Origin: Chitinophagaceae bacterium
GTDB lineage: Bacteria > Bacteroidota > Bacteroidia > Chitinophagales > Chitinophagaceae
Length of the DNA: 64,000 bases
Reading direction: 5' to 3'
Assembly (NCBI GenBank): GCA_017307755.1
Contig: JAFKGQ010000004.1
Coordinates: forward strand, 310,001 to 374,000
Positions within the stretch are counted from its first letter, which is position 1, and each line of letters begins with the position of its first letter. The notes beneath the pieces were generated by a model. The model was not told the DNA's origin. It was given only the letters and a program-made list of their open reading frames with translations, and did not search any database. The position numbers and the translations under genes are program-made. Shown here one piece after another: positions 17,834-26,714 of the stretch.

Positions 17834-17910
17834 GAACCGCTGGAAGCGGTTCGTCCGTAACCGAGCGTAGCGAAGGTTACGAATGAGGAGGAGCGTAGCG
17901 AAGCAGCTCC
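17834..17910. repeat. Cluster of three short hairpins with a GAGCGTAGCGAAG repeat
   Basis: Three inverted repeats follow the anti-sigma gene. The first is GAACCGC/GCGGTTC (17834-17852). The second is CGTAACC/GGTTACG (17856-17881). The third is GGAGC/GCTCC (17890-17910). The 13-mer GAGCGTAGCGAAG occurs twice, at 17863-17875 and 17891-17903, inside the loops of the second and third. This is a REP-like arrangement; no terminator T-run follows. Confidence 0.5.
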
Positions 17911-17936
17911 GACGAAGTTCTCAGATATTAGAGGTT

Positions 17937-17978
17937 TGCGGGAATTGGGCTATTTTTTGGTGAAGACCAATTCCCGCA
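17937..17978. promoter_or_regulatory. 12-base perfect inverted repeat before the DUF4097-like gene
   Basis: TGCGGGAATTGG at 17937-17948 is exactly complementary to CCAATTCCCGCA at 17967-17978, with an 18-base AT-rich loop. It lies 31 bases before the ATG at 18010. It could be an RNA hairpin in the leader that sets expression or stability relative to the sigma/anti-sigma part of the operon, or a DNA operator. No T-run follows, so it is not a standard terminator. Confidence 0.5.
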
Positions 17979-18009
17979 CATTCCATTCAACCATAAAAAC
18001 AATCGACCA

Positions 18010-18786
18010 ATGCACAAAGCAATGCACTATTGCGTAGGACTCCTTTTTGCCCTACTGACCGCCCAAATGCTACAGGCGCAGGAATACAAGACCACTGTAG
18101 GGAATTCCAGGGACTCCAAACTCATCCTGAAAGATTTCACCGGTGAACTGCCCATCGAAGGGTATGCCGGCAATGACATTGTCATCACGGGTGGTCCGGA
18201 TATGACCACACCGGAGAGAGCAAAAGGGTTAAAACCTGTTTATAGCGGCGGGCCGGATAATACGGGAATCGGGTTAAATATGGAAAGGACAGGCAACCAG
18301 ATCACCATTATCTGTCTGCTGCCTTTTAACAAGGGGGCGGAATACCGGATCAAAGTCCCCGATAACCTATACCTGAAGATCACCAGCGGCTGTGAATACC
18401 ATAACGGCGTGAGTATTTCCAATATGAAGAATGAAGTGGAAGTCAATATCTGCAGCGCTATTTCTGTAAAGAACTCCACGGGTCCGCTGGTGCTGTCCAC
18501 GATCAATGGGGGCGTCGACGTGGTGTTTAACGAGATCAGCAAGGACAAGCCATCTTCCATTGCCACCATCAACGGTGAGATCGACGTAACGCTGCCCGCC
18601 AAAAGCGCCGTCAACCTGGAAATGCGGAATATACAGGGGGGTATGTATTCCGACTTTGATCTTTTCACGGACGACAAGCAGATGAAACGCGTGGGCGGCG
18701 GCGCTATCAATACCCGGCTCAACGGCGGTGGCGTCGATCTGAAGATGACGAATATAAATGGCAATATTTACCTGAGAAAGAAATAG
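18010..18786 (+). CDS. DUF4097-like secreted beta-repeat protein
   Basis: The 258-residue protein has a signal peptide (CVGLLFALLTAQMLQAQ). Repeated beta segments follow, of the type VSISNMKNEVEVNICSAISVKNSTG, TINGGVDVVF, TINGEIDVTLPAKS and MTNINGNIYLRKK. This is the pattern of the DUF4097 (putative auto-transporter adhesin head) fold. It is the third gene of the sigma operon and paired with a paralogue 14 bases downstream. Location is probably periplasm or cell surface; function is unknown. Confidence 0.75.
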   Translation: MHKAMHYCVGLLFALLTAQMLQAQEYKTTVGNSRDSKLILKDFTGELPIEGYAGNDIVITGGPDMTTPERAKGLKPVYSGGPDNTGIGLNMERTGNQITIICLLPFNKGAEYRIKVPDNLYLKITSGCEYHNGVSISNMKNEVEVNICSAISVKNSTGPLVLSTINGGVDVVFNEISKDKPSSIATINGEIDVTLPAKSAVNLEMRNIQGGMYSDFDLFTDDKQMKRVGGGAINTRLNGGGVDLKMTNINGNIYLRKK

Positions 18787-18799
18787 TAAAAACAATTTT

Positions 18800-19459
18800 A
18801 TGAAGAAGCTGCTACTGTCTCTCTTCCTAGGCCGCCTGTTCATTCCCCAGGCCGGCGCGCAGAAGATCATCGAAAAACATATCGACTTCACACAAAAGGA
18901 CCTGATAACCCTCAATATCCAGATAGCGGACAGTATCCGTATTATTACCTGGAACAAGAATGAAGTATATGTAAAGGCCTCGATAGACATCAATGATAAC
19001 AAGGATAATGATCTCTACCATATGACCTTTGGGGATTCCGGTAATACGGTGGCCGTCTTAGCCAGGATCGCGGATCATGAAAAGGCGAACAAGGGTTGGA
19101 ATGAGAAGTGCAACTGCTACTGTATGCAATCGCAGATTTACTGCGACGTCTATATCCCCGAGAATGTCAACTTCTCCGTGGAATCCATCAATGCGAATAT
19201 CACCATCACGGGCAAAACGGCTGCCGTACGAGCCAAGAGTATCAGCGGTTTTATCGATCTGGCTGTCGACCCGCAGCGTAAAGCCGACCTGAAACTAAAT
19301 ACCATTACAGGTACTGTCTATACGGACCTGGCGGTGAATGCCAGCCGGAATACGAGGGTGGTTGGCACAAAGATCTCGGACATGGTAAATGGAGGGGGCA
19401 AGCCCATCAGCCTGGAAACCATCAGCGGGGATATATTCCTGCGCAAGGAGGGGCGATAG
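18800..19459 (+). CDS. DUF4097-like secreted beta-repeat protein
   Basis: The 219-residue protein starts with a signal peptide (LLLSLFLGRLFIPQAGAQ). Beta repeats follow, such as VESINANITITGKT, AKSISGFIDLAV, LNTITGTVYTDL and LETISGDIFLRKEGR. A Cys-containing loop (EKCNCYCMQSQIYCDV) sits mid-protein. It is a paralogue of the preceding gene, the last of the operon, and ends three bases from the convergent PAP2 gene. Function is unknown. Confidence 0.75.
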   Translation: MKKLLLSLFLGRLFIPQAGAQKIIEKHIDFTQKDLITLNIQIADSIRIITWNKNEVYVKASIDINDNKDNDLYHMTFGDSGNTVAVLARIADHEKANKGWNEKCNCYCMQSQIYCDVYIPENVNFSVESINANITITGKTAAVRAKSISGFIDLAVDPQRKADLKLNTITGTVYTDLAVNASRNTRVVGTKISDMVNGGGKPISLETISGDIFLRKEGR

Positions 19460-19462
19460 CTG

Positions 19463-20302
19463 CTATAGTTTGTAGAATAAGGCCAATCCCGAAGCCGGGC
19501 CTGTATACGGAATAAGGCTGATCTTCCTGTTCTTTATCAGTTTGCTCTTATGTAGTTTGGGTACAAGCAGACCGGAGAGTGTGCCGACAGCCGTCCCCAC
19601 GAGGATGTCCGAGGGAAAATGTTCTCCCGCCTTGTGCCGCATATAACCCGTGGCAGCCGTCGAGACAGCGGCCACCCCGTACAATACCCATTTCAATTTG
19701 GATTCGGGATGATAGTCCGCAAAAACCCGGGCCATAAAGAAGGTGGAGGTGGCGACGAGTGCCACATGACCCGCGAAAAATGAATTCCGGGAATTACTGC
19801 TCTGTCTTACGTCCATGGGACTTCCCGCATCGTATACCAGGGGGCGCAGCCGGGGAAAATAATGGACACCGGAGGTATACAGCACACCTGTGATGGTCAT
19901 GGCCTGTAAATAAAGGAAGCTGAGTTCAAGATAGTCTTTTCGCATTTTTTTATCCAGGGCAAAAAAGACAACAGGGTAGGGTACCGCTGCATAAAAAGGA
20001 ATATAGCTGGCTTTGTCTACGCTCTTGTTATAGGGAAGTATTGCCCAACGATCGAAGCCATCGACGTCTTCCTTTTTCAGACCTGCGATCTTTTCCGCGC
20101 TGGTGCCTTCCCGTTTGCCAATCTGGGAGAAATTATATATCGTGAAGCCGGCAATGGCTGTGGTCAATGGAAAATCCACCCATTTTTTGAGGGTGTAAGG
20201 TTTTGACGCAATGTTGCTTTGTCCGACGGAACTGTCGGCGTTCTGACCCCGGACGCCGGTGAGGATGAAAAAAAAGATGGTAGCTGATAGTAGTTTTGGC
20301 AT
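19463..20302 (-). CDS. PAP2-superfamily membrane phosphatase
   Basis: The 279-residue protein has a signal peptide and several membrane helices. The PAP2 acid phosphatase motifs are present in altered form: FPRLRP for motif 1 (the usual Lys is missing), NSFFAGHVA for motif 2 with the His, and RHKAGEHFPSD for motif 3 with the nucleophile His and Asp. Relatives dephosphorylate lipid or isoprenoid diphosphates at the membrane. A TAGATTTG promoter box lies only four bases upstream of the ATG, suggesting a leaderless transcript. Confidence 0.85.
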   Translation of the reverse strand: MPKLLSATIFFFILTGVRGQNADSSVGQSNIASKPYTLKKWVDFPLTTAIAGFTIYNFSQIGKREGTSAEKIAGLKKEDVDGFDRWAILPYNKSVDKASYIPFYAAVPYPVVFFALDKKMRKDYLELSFLYLQAMTITGVLYTSGVHYFPRLRPLVYDAGSPMDVRQSSNSRNSFFAGHVALVATSTFFMARVFADYHPESKLKWVLYGVAAVSTAATGYMRHKAGEHFPSDILVGTAVGTLSGLLVPKLHKSKLIKNRKISLIPYTGPASGLALFYKL

Positions 20303-20306
20303 GTCG

Positions 20307-20314
20307 CAAATCTA
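20307..20314 (-). promoter_or_regulatory. Candidate -7 box very close to the PAP2 start codon
   Basis: The minus strand reads TAGATTTG, fitting TAnnTTTG, and ends four bases before the ATG. If used, transcription would begin at or near the A of the start codon. No well-spaced -33 element is visible. Confidence 0.35.
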
Positions 20315-20415
20315 GGGAATTAATGATAAAATGACTCAATGGGGGGCGATACCGACAATAGAAGTGCTGATATTGACAGCAGAAAAGACATTAATTTCGT
20401 CTGAAATATTATTGG

Positions 20416-20865
20416 ATGAAACCCCTGTTTGTATTATTGGGCACTTTTATCGTGACCATTCTTATCCTTCGATGGTTGAATGGCTGGTGGGACTATCGCC
20501 TGGCCGCCAGGATCGCCATGGCGGCGATGTTGTTTTTCACGGCAATAGCCCATTTTGTTTTTACCAAAGGAATGGAGATGATGATGCCTGACTTTGTGCC
20601 CTTTAAAAAAGGGATGGTATATTTTACGGGTGTTGCGGAAATAGGCTGCGGGGTCGGATTATTGCTCAACCACTGGTATGGGATAGCGGCACTACTGCTG
20701 ATCCTGTTGTTTATGCTTATGTTGCCGGCCAATATCTATGCGGCGCTCCGCCGTGTTAATTATGAAAAAGGGACTCTTGATGGAAAGGGGCCTGCGTATC
20801 TTTGGTTCAGGGTGCCCCTGCAAGCCTTTTTTATCGCCTGGATCTATTATCTTATCCTTTATTAG
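20416..20865 (+). CDS. DoxX-like membrane protein
   Basis: The 149-residue protein has four predicted membrane helices and a FTAIAHFVFTKGMEMMMPDFVP segment near residues 37-58, typical of the DoxX/MauE-like family. It ends four bases from the convergent large secreted protein gene. DoxX relatives are associated with thiol redox and detoxification, but the family is diverse and no specific role is claimed. ATG 20416 is the first in frame. Confidence 0.75.
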   Translation: MKPLFVLLGTFIVTILILRWLNGWWDYRLAARIAMAAMLFFTAIAHFVFTKGMEMMMPDFVPFKKGMVYFTGVAEIGCGVGLLLNHWYGIAALLLILLFMLMLPANIYAALRRVNYEKGTLDGKGPAYLWFRVPLQAFFIAWIYYLILY

Positions 20866-20869
20866 CTGT

Positions 20870-23317
20870 CTACCGGATAAGGAAAATGGTACCTTTTCTA
20901 TAGGCTGTTCCACAAGGAGTCACTGCCCTGACCTGGTAAACATAGGCGCCAGCCGGCTGAGGTATTCCTTTATAATTGCCGTCCCAGCAACCATCTATTT
21001 TATTTGTAAAGAATACCCGCTGGCCCCAACGATCAAAGACCTCCATCTGCAGGACGGTAATCCTTCCCCAATATTTCAACCCAAAGCAATCGTTGTGACC
21101 ATCGTTGTTGGGTGTAAACGCGGATGGCACCGGGTATTTGCTCAACTCAGCGGTATAATCCGTGCCGACGGTGATGGAATCCCTCGATGAGCAGCCGTTG
21201 GCTCCGGTGACCGTCACGCGATAGAGGGTAGGTGTCAGCGGCTGCACCACAGGGTCGGGGGACCGCAGGTCGGAAATATTTGGATCTACGTCCCATAGGT
21301 ACCGGCGGCCTCCGCTGGCATGTAATGTCGCTTGTCCCAGCGTACAATCGATGTCGTTGGATTTTGTAACGCTGGTCAGCGGCAGCGGTCGCACGGTAAC
21401 AGTCGTATTTAGTGTTTTTGTCACCTGGCAGATGGTGTCGGTGATCTTTACGTAGTATTTCTGATTTGCGTCCGGCCATACAAGCAATGCAGGGGCATCG
21501 CCAGGTATAGCTCTTATGTCCAGGGACCATGCATACAGATCGCCCCCTGAGGCCACTAACAGAATGGAGTCGTTCTTACAGACGGCGGGCGCCGATGGTG
21601 TAAGATCAAAGCTTGAAAGAAAGTGGATCCGGACGGCTATGGAGTCTTCTTTTGAGCAACCGTTGTTATTCGTCACCTGAACGTAGTAGGTGGTGGATCG
21701 GGCAGGGGCTACCGTGATCGTCGTTCCAGTGGTTTGCAAAAGCCCATCCGAAGAGGTCCAGATGTTGTGCACCCCCCCGGAGGCTGACAAGGGGACCGTC
21801 CGACCCTCGCAGATCGTCGTGTCATTACTTTTTGCAATGTCCGGGACAGGCAATATATCGGCATGAATGGTAGCGCTGGCCTGGCACCCTTGCGGGTTTG
21901 ACGCGATCACCGTATAAGAGGTCGGGGCCAGTGGAGCGGCTGACGGGTTGGGAAGGGACGGATTTGAAATGTCCGCTCCGCCGGACCAGTTGTATTGCGT
22001 GACGTTGATCCCGCTGGCGGACAAGGGTATGGGACTAGCCGGACATACGGAGGTATCCGGCTTGGCCGTCACTGCTATACTACAAAGAACGGCGGATGGC
22101 ACAAGATAATCTTCTACTTCGCCGTCCTGGGCATAGCCTGTTGCAGACTGGGTCTGCAGTTGATCGGAGGATAGCCTGAGCCGGAATCCGTAGCCGGCGG
22201 CAGTGCCTGTCGGAAGCCATTGGGGCAGTCCTGTCCAGGTCAGGGTGGCGGAAGCTGCGTTATTGGGGACGGTCGCCGTCACGGACTCCCCCGGATCAAA
22301 TCTTCCGTTGCGGTTGAAATCAAACCATCCTGTCAGGTAGGCATCGACGCCGGTGGTGTTGCCGACAGGAACAGTCAGCGTATAAGAGCCATTGTTATTG
22401 TATACCGGAAAACTACTGATGCCGTCTTCATCCACCCCCACAGCATTGTCATCGGCGGTTTGCACCGGATCAGCGTCAGGAGGGACCATCCCTATTTTCA
22501 GGTTGGTAACCTGCGTGGTTTGCGGTAAGGGCGGCAGGTAGTTGCAGGGGTTGGTCGAACTATACTGCAGCCCGTGCTCTGCTGTGCCATAAGTGGTGGG
22601 CAGGTCGCCTCTGTCTACGGATTCCAATATACCGAAGGCCACACCCATACCTCCGGTGGTCGAAGCGTGATCGAGGGTGATATCCAGGGTCAGCGGCCCG
22701 GTACCTGTATTACGGGTGGCAATGATCGGGTTCTGACCTATCGCAGAAGGATTGTTAGGGTCTTCATGGGTGTCATGGATGGCTGCGGTCTGCGTACCAC
22801 AGCCCGTCACGGGGTCGATGGTTTGACCGGAGTTACGGATAAGCTCGATGGTCGACCATGCGCTTCCGTTGGTCTGCAGCGTAGTGGTTTCACCCAAACT
22901 GCTGCCTTCCGCATCTGCTGTCACCAGCGTGAAGTTGATGGGGCTGTTATTCCTGCTCACACCCACCGTCAATTTAAAATGGCTGCCGGCTGAAATATTG
23001 CCGGCGACGGCATCATACAGCGCAGGGTGAATGCCGGCATCTGAAAAATCGTAGAGCATATGTAACATCGCTCCGGGCCAGGTGTTCATCACGGACGGCT
23101 GCAAAAAATTCGAGGTGACATTGGAAAAAGTAACTTTGATAGTGAGTCCGTTATTGGTCTGGATGGTCCGGGAAGCGCCTTCTGCGATGGTAAAACCTGA
23201 CCAGTCCAGCCACCAGATCTGGTTTTTTAACGTGCCGGACCCAAGGTCGGCATATTGCGCCCTGGTCGAACAGAAAATGCAAAGAAAAAGGCTTAGGAGC
23301 AGCGGATGGGGTCTCAT
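20870..23317 (-). CDS. Large secreted protein with GEVED domain and gliding-motility-type C-terminal domain
   Basis: The 815-residue protein has a signal peptide (PLLLSLFLCIFCSTRAQ). A GEVED domain at about residues 295-405 carries WFDFNRNGRFDPGES and ends in GYAQDGEVEDYLVP. Several Ig-like or PKD-like repeats follow, each with a form of xCxGxxxxLxAxG. The C-terminal type IX secretion domain has PSAFTPNNDGHND and VFDRWGQRVF. It is probably exported by the type IX system and surface-anchored or released. Its role (adhesion or binding) is inferred. Confidence 0.88.
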   Translation of the reverse strand: MRPHPLLLSLFLCIFCSTRAQYADLGSGTLKNQIWWLDWSGFTIAEGASRTIQTNNGLTIKVTFSNVTSNFLQPSVMNTWPGAMLHMLYDFSDAGIHPALYDAVAGNISAGSHFKLTVGVSRNNSPINFTLVTADAEGSSLGETTTLQTNGSAWSTIELIRNSGQTIDPVTGCGTQTAAIHDTHEDPNNPSAIGQNPIIATRNTGTGPLTLDITLDHASTTGGMGVAFGILESVDRGDLPTTYGTAEHGLQYSSTNPCNYLPPLPQTTQVTNLKIGMVPPDADPVQTADDNAVGVDEDGISSFPVYNNNGSYTLTVPVGNTTGVDAYLTGWFDFNRNGRFDPGESVTATVPNNAASATLTWTGLPQWLPTGTAAGYGFRLRLSSDQLQTQSATGYAQDGEVEDYLVPSAVLCSIAVTAKPDTSVCPASPIPLSASGINVTQYNWSGGADISNPSLPNPSAAPLAPTSYTVIASNPQGCQASATIHADILPVPDIAKSNDTTICEGRTVPLSASGGVHNIWTSSDGLLQTTGTTITVAPARSTTYYVQVTNNNGCSKEDSIAVRIHFLSSFDLTPSAPAVCKNDSILLVASGGDLYAWSLDIRAIPGDAPALLVWPDANQKYYVKITDTICQVTKTLNTTVTVRPLPLTSVTKSNDIDCTLGQATLHASGGRRYLWDVDPNISDLRSPDPVVQPLTPTLYRVTVTGANGCSSRDSITVGTDYTAELSKYPVPSAFTPNNDGHNDCFGLKYWGRITVLQMEVFDRWGQRVFFTNKIDGCWDGNYKGIPQPAGAYVYQVRAVTPCGTAYRKGTIFLIR

Positions 23318-23349
23318 AATTTCCCGGCCAAAATAATAAAAATCCCTGA

Positions 23350-25260
23350 CTATCCGTCTGCCAGTTCCCAGGCGCTTTGCCAGGCTTCCTGCTCTTCGGC
23401 GTACCGGATAAGCCCTTCGTAAAAAGGCGCCTGTGACAGTGTGGCGCTATCCCCGATGATAACGAGCTTTTTTCGCGCCCTTGTCATGGCCACATTCATC
23501 CGGCGGATGTCGGAAAGGAACCCGATCTTGCTATCGGGATTACTCCGGGTCATGCTGATGTAGACGACATCCCGCTCCTGTCCCTGGAAGCTGTCGATGG
23601 TGTTTACGGTGATCCTGTCCCCATATATTTTTGCCAGTGGAGAATGTTGCAGTTGTTCTTTCAGCAGTTCGATCTGCCCGCGGTAGGGGGATATAACGGC
23701 AACCCGGGGCAGATCGCCGGAAGGGTTTTCCGCCTGCAGCCCGGCGGTGAACTGCGTCAGATGTTTAAAAAGAAAGGCCGCCTCTTCGGGGTTGCTGGTG
23801 CTGATGTCTTCTGTCTTTTCATCAAATCCGCATCCTGCCGTATCCACAAACATAAAGGGTCTGTCGGCGGGGAATAGTTTGTGGCCTGCGACGGAGGCGT
23901 GCGCTTTTAAACGCCGCTCATAAAATACGGCAGCGGAATAACCCATGATCATTTCATGCATACGATACTGTTCTTCCAGCAGCACTACCGCCTCGGGATA
24001 CAGGGCTACGCATTTTTCCAGGAGAGTTGTGCTCAATCCATTGCGGGCCGCCTCGGCTGATTTGATGGTAGGGGGCAGTTGACAGTGATCTCCGGCCAGT
24101 ACAAGTTTTTGGACCTTGAGGATGGGGATCCAGCAAGCGGGCTCCAGCGCCTGTCCCGCTTCGTCTATGACGGCCGTATGAAAGGAGAGGTCCCGTACAG
24201 TGTAATGGGCTGCACCCACCAGCGTGGCTGTGATGACCTGGGCTTTGGCCAGCAGGTCATCCAGGATGTACTGTTCCATCTTTTCGACCTCTTTCATAAT
24301 ATTGCGGGCTTCCTGAAAGAGCGCCTTTCGCTGCTCCCGCTCGGCCTGACCAAAATTCCTTTTATACTTATGAGCCATGTCCTTAAAGGCGGAGGCTTGT
24401 TTTTTAAGCCTTTTGATCTCCTTTGTCGCGGCGTGTTCCGCCATCCTGCTATCAAGGGTAAGGGACGTCAATCTTTCCGACACCCGTGCGGGATTGCCTA
24501 CACGGAGTACGTTCAGCCCAACGTCGGATAATTTTTCACTCAGCAGGTCCACGGCAGTATTGCTTGGAGCGGTCACCAGGATGGGGCCCCCTTCTTTTTC
24601 GATGAGGGCTTTGATAGCCTGCACCAGGGTGGTAGTCTTGCCGGTGCCGGGTGGGCCATGGACGATGGCCAGTTCGTTCGCTGAAAGTATCTTTTCCACG
24701 GCCGTCCGCTGGGAGGGGTTGAGGCTGTTATCGGGCAGCGCAGCGATACCTGTCTTGTGAAAGGTGGGCGGCTTTTCGCCTGTGAGTATCCTGATCAGCC
24801 GTCCCTTATCCGTCTTTTCATCTACTCCGGGAGCCAGCCGGAGGGCATTGAACATTTCCGTATAGCTATTATCGTCAAAAAGCAGGTCGATACCCAACTT
24901 CCCGTCACGGGTCCAATCCGGCAGCTCGTCGACACGCAGGGAAAGTCTCATCCTGTCTCCTCCCTGGAAACTGATGGTCCCTTCAATCCTGTCATTAGTA
25001 GGGTCATGTTGTGAGAACAAGGCCGCCGAAGCTCCAAAACGGAACTGATGGATCACATCCTGGTGATTAGTGCGTTCGAGCTCGACGGTCAGGTAATCGC
25101 CGCGGCCCATCTCCGTATCTTTTATGATAATAGGATACCAGCAAAGCCCGGCGGCCCTGCGTTCGGTGACGGAAGCGCGTTCGGTCAGTTCCCGGTAAGC
25201 TTGTTTGTCCTCCTCCTGTTCGGTTTTCAGCAGGTGCGTTAAATGCCTGAAATAGTCCAT
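23350..25260 (-). CDS. UPF1/SMUBP2-like superfamily 1 helicase
   Basis: This 636-residue protein has all main SF1 motifs in order. Walker A is HGPPGTGKTT (Lys208), motif II IDEAGQALEP, motif III AGDHCQLPPT and motif IV EEQYRMHEMI. Motif V is TIDSFQGQERDVVYIS and motif VI MNVAMTRARKKL. The pattern matches bacterial relatives of the IGHMBP2/UPF1 family. It probably unwinds RNA or DNA in the cytoplasm. The start is ATG 25260. An exact TATATTTG box lies four bases upstream. Confidence 0.92.
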   Translation of the reverse strand: MDYFRHLTHLLKTEQEEDKQAYRELTERASVTERRAAGLCWYPIIIKDTEMGRGDYLTVELERTNHQDVIHQFRFGASAALFSQHDPTNDRIEGTISFQGGDRMRLSLRVDELPDWTRDGKLGIDLLFDDNSYTEMFNALRLAPGVDEKTDKGRLIRILTGEKPPTFHKTGIAALPDNSLNPSQRTAVEKILSANELAIVHGPPGTGKTTTLVQAIKALIEKEGGPILVTAPSNTAVDLLSEKLSDVGLNVLRVGNPARVSERLTSLTLDSRMAEHAATKEIKRLKKQASAFKDMAHKYKRNFGQAEREQRKALFQEARNIMKEVEKMEQYILDDLLAKAQVITATLVGAAHYTVRDLSFHTAVIDEAGQALEPACWIPILKVQKLVLAGDHCQLPPTIKSAEAARNGLSTTLLEKCVALYPEAVVLLEEQYRMHEMIMGYSAAVFYERRLKAHASVAGHKLFPADRPFMFVDTAGCGFDEKTEDISTSNPEEAAFLFKHLTQFTAGLQAENPSGDLPRVAVISPYRGQIELLKEQLQHSPLAKIYGDRITVNTIDSFQGQERDVVYISMTRSNPDSKIGFLSDIRRMNVAMTRARKKLVIIGDSATLSQAPFYEGLIRYAEEQEAWQSAWELADG

Positions 25261-25264
25261 CTTG

Positions 25265-25272
25265 CAAATATA
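25265..25272 (-). promoter_or_regulatory. Candidate -7 box very close to the helicase start codon
   Basis: The minus strand reads TATATTTG, an exact TAnnTTTG match, and ends four bases before the ATG at 25260. This is the same spacing as at the PAP2 gene. No clear -33 element was found. Confidence 0.4.
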
Positions 25273-25329
25273 CGGGCCTGTCCGAAAAAGACCGGTGCAT
25301 GATGTGGGGTGATTGGTGTAAATTGCCTG

Positions 25330-25866
25330 ATGATACGGGAAAAAAAGAAGATATTCGCCTTATCCGGCAGCACCCGGAAGAACGCTGCGAACCATAGTCT
25401 CCTGACGGCTATTGCCCATATGACAGCGGACGATCTGGAGATCTCCATTTACGGATCGATTGCCGACCTGCCGCATTTCGACCCTGATCGTAACCTGGAA
25501 AATGTTCCCGGCATCGTCCGCGATTTCCGTGAACAGATCAACAAGTCGGACGGGGTCATTATCTGTACCCCTGAATATGCTCATGGCGTTCCCGGCTCCT
25601 TAAAAAACGCCATCGACTGGACAGTGTCATCTTCGGACTTTTATCATAAGCCTACGGTGCTGATCACCGCATCTTCTGACGGGCGCTATGGTCATCAATC
25701 ATTGTTGGAGACATTGCGGGTCATCGAAGCAAAGGACGTAGAGCAACTGCAATTGCTGATACAGTTCGTCAAAACAAAGGTCGATGGCTCCGGCGGGATC
25801 ATCGATGAAGGGACCCGTGAAGACATAAAGCAACTGATGGGCAATTTTATTCGTTGCCTTAGCTGA
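25330..25866 (+). CDS. NADPH-dependent FMN reductase-like protein
   Basis: The 178-residue protein has the flavodoxin-like fold signature FALSGSTRKNAANHSLL at its start and CTPEYAHGVPGSLKNAIDW, the FMN/NADPH-binding motif of the NADPH-dependent FMN reductase family. It probably reduces flavin or quinone-type substrates in the cytoplasm. A GTG at 25309 would add seven residues; the ATG at 25330 is preferred. It ends 20 bases before the metallo-beta-lactamase-fold gene and may be co-transcribed with it. Confidence 0.88.
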   Translation: MIREKKKIFALSGSTRKNAANHSLLTAIAHMTADDLEISIYGSIADLPHFDPDRNLENVPGIVRDFREQINKSDGVIICTPEYAHGVPGSLKNAIDWTVSSSDFYHKPTVLITASSDGRYGHQSLLETLRVIEAKDVEQLQLLIQFVKTKVDGSGGIIDEGTREDIKQLMGNFIRCLS

Positions 25867-25886
25867 ATTTTTAAAAATCAATTATC

Positions 25887-26636
25887 ATGAGAAGCAGGAT
25901 CTTTACTTTCGCCCTTAGCCTGGTCGTATACAGCGGCTATGCCCAGCGAAGCGCCCCGGATGTCATTCCCACCGGAATGGGGCCACTGACCATTCAACCC
26001 GTTATGCATGCCAGCCTTGTGCTATCCTTAAAAGGTCTGGTCATTTATGCGGACCCTTCAGGGGGAATTGCCAAATTCAAAGGATTACCGGCTCCGGATC
26101 TGATCCTTATCACCGACATCCATGGGGACCATTTTGACTCCGCCACGCTGGCTGCTGTTGTGACGGCCAACACCATTCTGGTTGTGCCCCAGGTGGTGGC
26201 GGATAAACTGACGGCTTTTGATAAAAAAAGGCTGGTCGTGCTGAAGAACGGGGATCACACTGACAGAAGGGGTATCGGCATTTCGGCTATCCCTATGTAC
26301 AATCTTCCTGAAAGCCCGACTGCTATGCATACGAAGGGTAGGGGGAACGGGTATGTACTGGGCATAGGAGGAAAGAAGATCTACCTTTCCGGCGATACGC
26401 AAGGTATCCCCGAGATGCGGGCACTGAAGGATATCGATGTAGCTTTCGTATGTATGAACCTCCCCTATACGATGGATGTGAACGAGGCAGCGGATGCTGT
26501 GCTGGCATTCAAACCCAAGGTTGTTTATCCATATCATTACAGGGGACAGAACGTACAACAGTTTAAAAAACTGGTGGATGCCGGCAATAAGGGGATTGAC
26601 GTACGGCTAAGGGAGTGGTACCCGGGAAATTTATAG
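25887..26636 (+). CDS. Exported metallo-beta-lactamase-fold hydrolase (UlaG-like)
   Basis: The 249-residue protein has a signal peptide (TFALSLVVYSGYAQ). A metal-binding loop reads TDIHGDHFD, where the usual first His is Asp. SGDTQGIPEMRAL and a YPYHYRGQ segment near the end match the UlaG-type fold. Such proteins hydrolyse esters, lactones or phosphodiesters, often with two metal ions. It is 78 bases upstream of the RiPP-like precursor gene; a functional link is possible but not shown. Confidence 0.8.
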   Translation: MRSRIFTFALSLVVYSGYAQRSAPDVIPTGMGPLTIQPVMHASLVLSLKGLVIYADPSGGIAKFKGLPAPDLILITDIHGDHFDSATLAAVVTANTILVVPQVVADKLTAFDKKRLVVLKNGDHTDRRGIGISAIPMYNLPESPTAMHTKGRGNGYVLGIGGKKIYLSGDTQGIPEMRALKDIDVAFVCMNLPYTMDVNEAADAVLAFKPKVVYPYHYRGQNVQQFKKLVDAGNKGIDVRLREWYPGNL

Positions 26637-26714
26637 AGGCGTGCCACGTTTCCACTCTTCCGCTTGTCAGAGTAGTGTCATTTATTGGGTAAACCCGTCC
26701 TAAAACCACCAAGT

